A stretch of 64,000 bases of DNA from Amphibalanus amphitrite (Eukaryota; Arthropoda; Thecostraca; Balanomorpha; Balanidae). A model generated the notes under the pieces. It searched no databases and had not been told where the DNA came from. It saw nothing but the letters and a program-made list of their open reading frames with translations. The position numbers and the translations under genes were made by a program. Location of the stretch: contig NW_024881569.1 of assembly GCF_019059575.1 (NCBI RefSeq), positions 868,001 through 932,000 of the forward strand. Reading direction: 5' to 3'. Position 1 is the stretch's first letter. Each line of letters begins with the position of its first letter. Below are positions 55,100 to 64,000 of this stretch, piece by piece.

Positions 55100-55820
55100 G
55101 AAGTCAGTCCCGTTGCAATTACATTTAAATAATTTACGAGTGTTGCAACCAATCGAATTGGAATGATAGCTATGACACTATGGCAACTTCAAATTTGCTC
55201 CAATTTGTTCATCCCACCATGCTTATGCTGAAGCGATTTCCAGACAGGATGTTATTTGCGCAAGACCCAATGTTAACGTAAAATGCCGAAATTATTGCCA
55301 GGGTTTAGGCCTTATAAGGCAGATAAAATGAAAACGACACCCATGGGTGTGGTGGGTGGTCACATAACTACAGTGAGTGGCGCTTGCAATTGCATTGCAT
55401 ATGGTATATTGCATCGCATATTGTATACGTAGAAGTTATTTCACAACTACCTTGAACTCATATTACTACAAGCACAGGCTAGCGAGACGTAGTTTACTAT
55501 TGCCCGTTCCACTGAAGTTAGGCGGTGCGGGTAATTTCCTGTAGTTGGGTGATTGCGTTGCCAATCTCTTTTTGTCCTGAACAGCCTCGTTTCTGGTGGA
55601 TTTGTTAACACTGAAGGTGCCCAAGATTAATAGGTACATACAGTAAAAAAAGAACGAACAGGGACTCGGAAAACTCCCAGTCTAAAGCATTCCTGCACAG
55701 TATGTGCGCCTTTTTCTCTGAGACGCTTCCGTGGGACTTGGCGAGAGCCAAGGCCGCCAGAATAGCACTGCCACTACCGGCTATCCTCTGAAGTCTTTTT
55801 TGGGGAATATTTGTTTCTGG
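55100..55820. other. no gene recognised
   Basis: About 55215-55290 (GCTGAAGCGATTTCCAGACA, then TTTGCGCAAGACCCAATGTT) resembles the distal 5' flank of the proteases (about 46160-46215 and 51768-51820). It may be a relic of a fourth promoter copy. No protease sequence follows it. Confidence 0.5.
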
Positions 55821-57095
55821 TCCCTAAAAAGCTGTTTCTGGCACCTAATTGCTGATCAGCCCCAAAATGCTTATTCGACCCTAATATCTGAATCTGGCAC
55901 CTAATTGCTTCCACACAGCCTTAAGTTGCCAAATCGTCTAGTTGAACTCCGTAGTTGCTGTTTGCTGATTCAGCACCAAAACCAAAACATCCAGCACCTA
56001 TTTTATTCCACGTTTGCCTACCTAATTCGCGTAATCTTCCTGATTTTATGTATCCTAACAACATGAACGTTGCATTCGGTGATGTCAAGTGCCATTTTCG
56101 CCAGTGGAGATAATGATTAATGCCATTTCTAGCCAAAAGAGAATCACTAGCCAGCTATGGTGCAGCATAGCAAGACGCTCCTATACCAGCCCGCTATGTA
56201 GAGACTAGAGATTATTGCACCCTCAGCCATTTTAACGTGAAAAGTTTGGATCCGTCACTTCCAGCCAGGCTCTCAGGTCATAAACTGGAGTAAAGCAAAA
56301 TGTCAACTCTGAACAGACATGCCACGCAACCGGCCCTCTTTTCAATATTGTTAGTTTTCTGCAATCATCGTCTGACTCCATCTCGATCAAACGCATCATC
56401 CGGTTTCTACATGGGCGTTTGACTGACCGGCCACACAATAACCAAAAACAAAATCAAAGCTTCATGCACACATATGACATAAGTAAGAAACGGATGAAAA
56501 AGGCACAACCACGGCACAACTCTGCGCGGCAAACAACGGACAATGTCCCACGCAAGATCCCGCGTTTCTTCAGCGGTCTTGAACGGAATGAAAACATTAC
56601 ATTTCTTTTTTGGAGCTATTTGATGACGTCAAAAAATGCAATACCCGTTTTAATGGTCAAAATCGGGACAATTACTCACAAAAATGTTTCCCTTTAAGCA
56701 TTACAAATAAATACTTTTAAATATTTAAATGACATTGTTTTTTCAAACAAATCAATATTATTTGCTTACTTAAACGTCATATACAATGCTGAGATCACTA
56801 CGGGGCTGTCTTAGAGTGTAGCTGCACTGGCAACCTTTAGGCTAGACTCCAGGGGTCATTATACCAGAACAACATGATTCTACCAGCCAGTAGCTCATTT
56901 TTCTACTAGATTGGTGCTACGCTCAGCATTTAGGTGCCAGATTCAGAAAAAAGAGTAAGGCGTACCGATGAATAGGTGCCAGAAACAGCTAATTAAGGTC
57001 ATTTTCCATGATTGGTGCTGGTATCCACCAAATAGGTGCTGAGGACCAATTTTGGGGCGAGTCAGCTTTTAGGTGCCAGAAATAGCTTTTCTGGG
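55821..57095. mobile_element. ~1.3-kb TIR element with GGTGCCAGA subterminal repeats
   Basis: The two ends are imperfect inverted repeats of about 50 bp (55821-55875 and 57043-57095), sharing TTTCTGGCACCTAA and GCCCCAAAAT. GGTGCCAGA or its complement recurs several times near both ends (for example 55841, 55895, 56935, 56977, 57072). Such clustered motifs often bind a transposase. The inside has only short frames, so it is non-autonomous. The superfamily is unknown. Confidence 0.6.
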
Positions 57096-57099
57096 ACGC

Positions 57100-57600
57100 A
57101 ACTAAATGGCGTCCGTCTTTTTTTCTCCAATTAAGCGTTGATTCCATCGCGGGAAGCTAGGAAATAAATATACCAATTTATTTGTAAAGTAATACGACAC
57201 ATTTATGTGTGCACTACAATATTTATGCTCGATTCACTCTTTTGAGGAAAGTGATTAATTTTCTCACCGTGGCCTATAATCGGCAAACCCATAGCCTATC
57301 TCCTAGCATTCTTAATCATCGAATGCAACGACAGATACGATCAGATTATAAATTATAGTAACCTACCTTCTTGTCATACTGATGGGATTATAGGTAGCGC
57401 TCGAAGGCTTGGCGACGTTGGTCGCTCGCGGCCGTTTAGTTGCAGTGCCACTGGGGCGGGTCGCTGGGCCTGGCTCGCTCGCGACCGTGTGGCCCGGGCC
57501 GATAGCGTCGTCCGGTGCCACTGATCGCTCAGAGCCCGTCCTCGCCGCGTGACACACGGCTCCGCTAATTACTGTTTTGACAGCCGATTGGGGTAGGCAG
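57100..57600. other. no gene recognised; GC-rich near 57400-57560
   Basis: AT-rich, then a small GC-rich block with repeated GTCGCTCGCG/GGCTCGCTCGCGACC elements. No exon could be supported. Confidence 0.35.
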
Positions 57601-57606
57601 AGTGGG

Positions 57607-57612
57607 TGGCAG

Positions 57613-57669
<57 letters not shown>

Positions 57670-57860
57670 CAGAGGAAGAGGGTAGTGGATGGAAGATGGA
57701 GGGAGCGAGAGAGAAAAGGCAGATGGATGGGAGGGCAGAGACAGAGAGGATGGGAACTGGGAGGGCATAGACGGGGTGGGGCGTGGAAGAGCAGAGAGAA
57801 AGAGAGAGATAGAGGGGAGGGAGGGAAGGGAGAGAGAGAGAGGGAGAGAGAGAAGGGGGA

Positions 57861-57917
<57 letters not shown>

Positions 57918-57975
57918 ATGGCATAGGAAGAAGGGACGAGTGAACGTAGAGACAAAGGAACCGGTAGCCGTATAG
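57607..57975 (+). repeat. (GA)n microsatellites in a ~350-nt polypurine tract
   Basis: Pure GA repeats at about 57616-57667 and 57868-57912 lie within a stretch where the plus strand is almost all purine. The long open frames on both strands (Arg/Glu-rich plus, Ser/Leu-rich minus) are artefacts of the repeat. Such tracts can form triplex DNA. Confidence 0.9.
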
Positions 57976-58387
57976 AAGGGTAGAGAATAGAGACACAGGG
58001 ATAATGAGTAGGAACAGATGGACAAGAGGGCAGGGGAAGAGGGATAGTGGGTAGAGAATGCTGGGCGGTTGGTGAAGACAGAGTGACGGCAGACAGAGTC
58101 GGAGGGCGGCGGGCAAAGGCACATGGCGGCCGGTAAAGACGACAATGAGAGACAGAACAGTAATGACCACTTCGGCCTGTGCGAAACCTCTCACTCTGTC
58201 CTGCCCGTGCTCTGTGCCTCAAGCCCCCTGTGCCCGGGCAGGAGCAGAAGGTGATGAACGCTGGTAGTTTATGTGAGGCCTCTGTGCTGCCCGTGCTCTG
58301 TGCCCGGCGGCGTGGACCGGTCGATCGCACACCAGGAAGTGTTTAGGTGGAGCCGAGACACGGGGAACAGCGGCAAAGACGGACAGC

Positions 58388-58507
58388 CAGCCGTCGGAAG
58401 TCATACCTCACCGGACAGCCAGCCGTCGGAAGTTATACCTTACAGGACAGCCAGCCGTCAGCACTCATACCTCACCAGCCAGCCAGCCGTCGGAAGTCAT
58501 ACCTCAC
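58388..58507 (+). repeat. ~32-bp tandem repeat, about four copies
   Basis: Units of the form GACAGCCAGCCGTCGGAAGT followed by CATACCTCACCG, with small changes. It is a minisatellite and not coding. Confidence 0.8.
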
Positions 58508-58839
58508 TTGTGAATGGAATTGAATTTTGCACACAAAAACAGTGAATGTGGTCTCTTGCGTGTGGAACGTAACCCGTATCGTATTGCTCAAGTTTGCGCT
58601 GCGTTTAGGTTTAATATTATTTTTCAGCCTAAACACCTTATTCATATTCATATTCACGTGTATTTGGGCAATCCCGAATAAGCTTCAGGCTATTCCTACC
58701 CATCGTCAACAGATTAAAAAGGGAATAAAAACAGGAGGACAAGCCTCACACACACGTCTCACACACTCTAAAATGCACTCACTCATCAGCCTCCGGACTT
58801 ATCTCCGCAAAGGAGCTCGGCTCGCCCCAGCGTTTCTCC

Positions 58840-59195
58840 TAAGGTGACATTTCAACTGCCTTGAGAAGGGGGCACCTGGGAATCCTAACTGGTCTGTCAC
58901 ATCTGAGGCACAGCCTGCCAGCCGGTGTTCTAGCCACTCTAGTAAACGCTCTGGTCCTGTCTCAGATCCGCTACTGCCTGGCAGTGTACGGTAACGGCTC
59001 GCAGCTCAATACGTCTAGGATTAAAAAAATATTAAACTTCGCCGCTAAAGTCATTTTCGGCCGCAAAAAATACGACCATGTATCAGACTTACACCAACGG
59101 CTTGGCTGGCTGTCAGCTGCGGATCTAGGCAGGTTCCACACAATCACTCTCACTCACAAAGTTCTCCGTTCTGGCATATTTTTAAGGTATATTTT
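58840..59195 (+). pseudogene. non-LTR retrotransposon (LINE) ORF2 fragment
   Basis: The frame from 58861 reads HLGILTGLSHLRHSLPAG, LVLSQIRYCLAVYGN, KILNFAAKVIFGRKKYDHV and LHQRLGWLSAADL. This pattern is typical of the region just after the RT fingers/palm in jockey-like LINE ORF2 proteins. The catalytic RT core with YADD is absent and the frame ends at an AT-rich palindrome near 59190-59230, so this is a truncated fragment. Confidence 0.75.
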
Positions 59196-59219
59196 TATAT
59201 ACCTTAAAGTAGGTATATA

Positions 59220-60040
59220 AAAATATACTTCCCTTCAATATTAACTTTTAAACAAATAACCCTGATAAACAAGGAGATACGCGAAATATTAAATAATGAG
59301 ACGCAACCAGTCGCGACCACGTCACCACATATCCAAAAGAAACTCTGGACTCCGAATTTAACATGTAACCACGCTGTAAACTGTTAAGCATAGGCTCGTC
59401 CTAATATTTGTGCAAATGAGCCAGACGCATCCAAACGAGCACTGGTTAGTTACAAGTTAGTGGCTAGGTACCCACCACTTTGCGATCCGCACACCTCACG
59501 GTGACTGTTCGGGAGAGGTAGCCTCGGGGCCCGCCGCGGCGCCCGTCACTGAATTACCGAAAATTTTGTAATACGAATTAAAAAAAAAATAATAGCCGAC
59601 ATAGTTTTATAATTAACACGCTTCAAAATTCAAAAATAACGATATGAAGAAGCGTCGCAATTTGTATTGAGATCTCCAGCTAAATATTCTCAGGCCACCT
59701 CCCCCGAACGTTCACCCACCTCACCTGCACGGCTTCCGATCCCGCCGGCTACACCACCGGACACGAACTGGCCAAACCGCAGTGGCCCCGTCCCTGTCAC
59801 TGACCTGCACCCTGACCTCATCTGCGCGGCGCCTGCAGCAGTGCCAGGGCAGCGCTGGGTCACAATCAGCTGACGGTGACCGCGGGCCGGTCAGCCGGGA
59901 GAGATGCAAATTCGTGGACGAGGGCTGGGACACTCCACGCCCACCGGGCCTATCGGTTTTCTACATATTCCCCGGACCGACGCCAATAGTCAATCCTGAC
60001 TGATGCATTGTTTAAAGAACCAAGAAAACAAAACACATAT
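59220..60040. other. no gene recognised
   Basis: AT-rich DNA, then a moderately GC-rich block (59700-59960) with no convincing exon. Confidence 0.35.
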
Positions 60041-60330
60041 TCCAAGGCACTAGGTTGTAGGAGCGGGTACGACCCCCTCGCTGTTTCTCTGCTAGTTGAG
60101 CTAGATCTTTGCTAAAAAACGAGTTTATGCCCTGTTACGAGATACAGCGACTAGAACCCGATTTTGTGTGTCTCAGGTCAATTGGTGACCTTAACTTGGG
60201 GTCAGGTTGAAACACCCGAAGGAAAGGATTCGGTTTTTGGTTAGCAGCTTTGTCGAAAATGATTGGTTGCAGAGTCGCGCGCCAAAAATTGTTGCTAGCG
60301 GACACTTGACAAGATGATGTTTTTTGTTTT
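60040..60330. mobile_element. fragment of the TGACCT-rich repeat family
   Basis: It matches the module at about 4290-4520 and 12010-12210: a GAGCTAG segment, an ACGAGATACAGCGACT-like segment, CTCAGGTC, and TTTTTGGTTAGCAGCTT. No termini are present. Confidence 0.55.
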
Positions 60331-61440
60331 TTTTGGGTTAGGCCCTTTCGGTCGACAAGACCATTGCAGAGCCGGAAGGATGATAGGAATTAGGGGGAGA
60401 CATTGGTCTGGGCAGGCACCCTAGTGAGTCGCCGGGGCTGAGCCCGTCCAGAGGACAGGCCACCCAGCCCCAAGGCACTCACTGCACCCGGCTACGGGGT
60501 GCGCTCCCTCAGGAGCAGCGGTGCCGCTCCAAGGGAGCAGCCCGCATGAGATAAAGTTGCCTGTCCAGTCCGGAGGGGGGTTGCGGCTTGGAGGAGAAGG
60601 ATTTCAGTATCCTGAGGATAGAAGCACGGAAAGGTGACAAGATGATGGAGAGTGAACTCTCCTATCCCGAATTTCCTGTACCGTTCAGTACCGATATGTA
60701 TGCTGTCCGCTCCGCTCGTGCTGCCTCCGAGACTGCAGCGACATTCTCTCGAACCTCTAGTTCCCAGCTCACCGTACAGATGGCGCGCAGGCCAACACTC
60801 CCCGGGATAAGAGCAACAAGTGCCGCTCGATCAATATGGAGGCTGGTCGGCGCGCCGGTGGGCCGCGGCCTGCTGCACGTGACCGGTCGGCGACGCGGCG
60901 ACATCTGCCCAGGTGGAGCGGCAAGCTATCGACGCCAGCCGAAGGCCACCGTCGGCAGCGTCCCGTCGCCGACAGAAATAGCCCGGAAGTGCGGCGCCCC
61001 GCTGCTGTCCAGACGTCTGACCACGTCAGGGAGGGGTGCTGGGAGCTCCCGCTGCTGTCCAGACGGCTGACCATGTCAGGGAGGGGTGGTGGGAGCTCCC
61101 ACTGCTGTCCAGACATCTGACCACGTCTGCTGGGGTGGGACATCAGGCTGGGAGGATGGTGAGACCGTGAGCGCCCTACATCCCGCGCCGGTCGAGGTTG
61201 TGGATGGGTGTCCTGATGTCCCAGGCTCGGGACTTGGCTGGTGTGGGACCCGATAGTTCATACCGAGCCCTGAAAGGCGCCCGGGGGTGGTGTGTGAGAC
61301 GTATGTACCCTGAAGCTGGGTTCGGGTAGTGTCCGGGCGCCATGACGTGAAGTGTGGGCGCCCTGAAGCCGGGCTTTGGTATATAAGTGTTTGTGTTACT
61401 TACGGTGAGCTGGGACGGCGCATGGGTTCATTGATAGGAA
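60331..61440. other. GC-rich region, no gene identified; ~50-bp tandem repeat
   Basis: About 61000-61130 holds 2-3 copies of a unit with GCTGTCCAGACGTCTGACCA and CGTCAGGGAGGGG. The longer frames (for example 60588-61070 plus) have no family resemblance and are mostly low-complexity. A TATA-like GGTATATAAGTG is at 61378-61389, but no gene could be attached to it. Confidence 0.35.
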
Positions 61441-61855
61441 TTTTAGTTTGTTCTGTCTGGCGAGTCGTCTAACGGTCTAAGCACCTTAACGATGGCAGAC
61501 CGCTCGCTGTGGCGAGCCTGAGCCGAGGCCGACCCAGTGCGACTCTTCTCCAACTGGAATGGCGTCGAGACCCTGGCGTCTTGTCCGGTCTGTCATTAGG
61601 GATAAATGCTACCACTCTGTGGTTATTTGCTCACAATGGAGGGGCTGGAACATCGGAACCCCGCACCTGTTAAAAACAGTGTAGGGCAAGGTATGGGTAC
61701 AAAACAACGGTAGAGATTGATGATTGTCATAGCTCCACCGGAGCCGTTTTCTGATGCTGTGCTGTCGTATATCGTCAATCGCGTCGAAGAGAATGCTAGG
61801 GATGCAGGGCTGGAACGTTTCTCATGGTGCCGATTTGAGTTGGAGCGCTGTCGTT

Positions 61856-62090
61856 TCCAGGTCAGGGTTTTTCAGGAGGCTGCAAGTTGGGTCAGGGCTG
61901 GTCTAGGTCAGGTCAGATGCTGGCTCAGGTCAGGTCACTGGGACAGGTCCAGGTCAAGTCAGAGGCTGGTCTAAACCAGGGGCTGTTCTACGCCAGGGGC
62001 TAGTCCAGATCAGGCCAGGAGCTGGTCCAGGTCAGGTCAGGGGCTGGTCCAGGTTAGGTTAGGGGCTCTGGGCTGGTTCAGGTCAGATGC
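61856..62090 (+). repeat. AGGTCAGG/GGGGCTGGTCC tandem repeat
   Basis: Imperfect units of about 25-35 bp, such as CAGGTCAGGGGCTGGTCCAG. It contains many AGGTCA half-sites, like the TTAA-flanked elements, but has no element termini. Confidence 0.75.
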
Positions 62091-63743
62091 ATGTCAGCTA
62101 GCTGACGAAAGCATTGAACTCTCGAATCGAACTAGCAAATGATATGCATCAGCTGACCCCTCGCCAGTTCAAGTTGAGTACAGACTTTGTTCGATCTAAT
62201 ATGAAACCTGACCCCGGTCACATGGGAGTAGTTTGAATTGATAACCACGGGCTAAGGCAAATTGCGACATTTGCAACTCGTATGGATCAAATTTAAACAT
62301 TGAGCTTCCAGAGAGGACTTTATCGGGAAGCCTGCGATCCATGTATACTGGTATGAAGGCACTCCTGTCTTGTGCGCACGGCCTTTGAACATACCTCTTA
62401 GCACACCTACCTACATGTAGGTATTGTGTATCTAACTACATGTGGACACTTAACTAGGTTGTTACCTGTCAGTCGGGACGTCATTGATGCCTCTCTCATA
62501 ATTGAATTGTTGTTATCGTGAAAGCGATGATCCGCATATCCATTGTTATTGCAGTAGGTAAACCACACTAAGGGTTATTACAAGGTCATACAGCTCAAAG
62601 CTCTCCAATACATCCCAGGGGTGACAGGCGATGGCACCCCAGGGCCACTGGACTAGTTTGTCGGACTCGGGTCCAGCTATGCTTTAGGGCCTTGGGTCCA
62701 GCAGCTCCAGAGACTCGCGGCGAAGCTACTCTGCTGTGAGCCGTCCGCTGCTCGATAATTCATCCCCCGACATCCTTGAGCGTTTGCCTAATTATATTTG
62801 TTATGGTAAAATGAAGATGTCAGTGAATTTTGATAGGGGAACATGTTTTCAGCGTATGTTAATCACTAAATGTGTGAAAAGTCTACTGAATAAGTAGATC
62901 AGTACGGAGAAAACAATCGTACAGAATTGCAGCCTGTAAGTTTTACCCGCATTTGCCACCGGCTCAAAAGCAATTAAATTCCGACTCCACTGAACTTTTC
63001 GGGGTCGTTTTCCTCAGATTTCTTCCAGTTGAGAACATGCTCAAAGTCGCGCCCAGCTCAGCTCAGTTACAGCTCCCCTTTCAGTTCCGTCCTTGTACAG
63101 AATTGATACGCTCAGCTCTCTTGTCCAAGATTCGAGCTCTTACAGAGCTCTGACCATCTGTGACATTCAGTTCAACTCGGCGCGCTGAGATCTGCTCAGC
63201 TGTTTCTTCCATCGGTTACAGTTTCTCCTCAACCGGCTTGTTTACTTTTAGAAACGCATTCGAAATGTCATAAATCTGGCTCGTTCAAATATTTTGGATG
63301 AAAAGTTTATCGCAAGTTTAGCTTCATGCGGCGACTCAGTTACCTACTCGAAGGTAACTCACCCTATCACCCAATGACTGCATAAACATATGCATGACTA
63401 GCATTAGCGGAAAAATGCAGCGCCGCTTTGCGACTCATCCTCACCGTTAGCGTGGAGCGGGTGCCGAGAAGGATCGAATTCGATCCTGAACTTCTGCTGA
63501 TCAGCAGAAGTGATTACTTTGAGCAGAAGTGATTACTTTTTACTTTGAGCCGCCACGAGGAGTAATTGTTTGGCCATAGTTGATCGATTTACACATTTGA
63601 GCGAGCCTAATAGCGTGTTTGTGACGAAAGATGGTTATACGCACATAAGTACAAACGCAACGGTCACACCGTTTTCGAAGCGCATGTTCATTGCTCTTCC
63701 CAGTGCAAACTGTCGATGGCATGACGCAGCTGTTTTCTTTTTT
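62091..63743. other. no gene recognised; probable intron before the edge exon
   Basis: Contains small palindromes (GTCAGCTAGCTGAC at 62093-62106; CTTCTGCTGATCAGCAGAAG at 63490-63509) and a tandem GAGCAGAAGTGATTACTTT (about 63501-63540). No protein or RNA gene was seen. Confidence 0.4.
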
Positions 63744-63759
63744 TCTGTTTGGCAGCACC

Positions 63760-64000
63760 ATGTCGGCCATCTGTTTCGTCTGCAACCTGCCGATCCTGAG
63801 CCACCAGGTCGGCCTCGTCTGGAAGGGCGGCAACGGCGCCGACGAGTTCGCCGCCTCGCAGCCGATCCCGATCCGCCGGCGCGACTCGTCCTCGCAGATC
63901 GCCACATTCGAGCCGCCCTCGCCGCCGGGCCGGCCGCGCCGCCGACGTCGCTCCTCCCTGGCGCAACTCACCGACCTCATCCGAGACTGGGGCCGCGGCG
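63760..64000 (+). CDS. start of an unidentified coding exon, open at the window edge
   Basis: A long pyrimidine tract and TTTGGCAG (to 63755) form a strong acceptor. Four bases later comes ATG in a good initiation context (CACCATGT). The frame stays open for 80 codons to the end of the window. Features: a CxxC pair (ICFVC, residues 4-8), a middle segment rich in Ser/Pro, a basic run RPRRRRRSS (about residues 58-66) that suits a basophilic kinase, then LAQLTDLIRDWG. GC content rises sharply at the exon, as for coding DNA. I do not recognise the protein. The layout implies a spliced 5' UTR exon somewhere upstream. Minus-strand frames over the same stretch are shadows. Confidence 0.6.
   Translation, partial: MSAICFVCNLPILSHQVGLVWKGGNGADEFAASQPIPIRRRDSSSQIATFEPPSPPGRPRRRRRSSLAQLTDLIRDWGRG

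Noticed and set aside
57363..58330. Long minus frames rich in Ser and Leu
   Set aside because: They are translations of the GA/TC repeat, open in all frames of a dinucleotide array.
61450..61585. tRNA-like or SINE head (GGCGAGTCGTCTAACGG, then GGCGTCGAGACCC)
   Set aside because: A- and B-box resemblance is weak and no cloverleaf could be drawn.

Overview
The window looks like nuclear DNA of an arthropod, probably a marine crustacean (possibly a barnacle; the lineage is a guess, not shown by the sequence). The reasons are three clip-domain serine proteases of arthropod type, spliceosomal exon borders, a TATA box with an arthropod-style TCAGT initiator, and dense eukaryotic transposons. Genes are few; most of the 64 kb is mobile and repetitive DNA.

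Layout. 1-37: possible exon end at the window edge. 837-3200: truncated repeat and a perfect 76-bp-arm hairpin. 3205-13296: a large inverted repeat with no spacer at its centre (8034/8035), later broken by a 1-kb TTAA transposon in one arm only. 13524-15409: scrambled Ty3/Gypsy element whose RNase H domain is split into two oppositely oriented halves. 16.5-30.3 kb: a set of TTAA-flanked elements that share G-run/C-run hairpins at their ends and tandem TGACCT/AGGTCA motifs inside. 23.5-34.6 kb: several GC-rich islands in otherwise AT-rich DNA, possibly promoters or first exons. 35.3-36.2 kb: local tandem repeats.

36.5-53.9 kb: three tandem, intronless clip-domain trypsin-like proteases on the minus strand (36550-37719, 50496-51590, 52678-53790). 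An 8.3-kb PIF/Harbinger transposon (37879-46139, 3-bp CAG target duplication, multi-exon transposase) sits about 160 bp upstream of the first; the second paralog keeps the empty site. A hAT-like element with an 8-bp target duplication is nested in the Harbinger. 46.5-49.5 kb and 54.2-57.1 kb: decayed mariner-like and other TIR elements. 57.6-62.1 kb: polypurine and other tandem repeats and a LINE fragment. 63.7 kb to the end: a splice acceptor followed at once by a well-placed ATG and an exon open to the window edge.

How it fits together: the proteases are the only recognisable complete host genes. Their catalytic domains are near-identical while the linker and zymogen-activation segment differ, so the cluster looks like recent duplicates diverging in how they are activated. 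The edge exons and GC islands would fit a long plus-strand gene with large introns, but this is only inferred.
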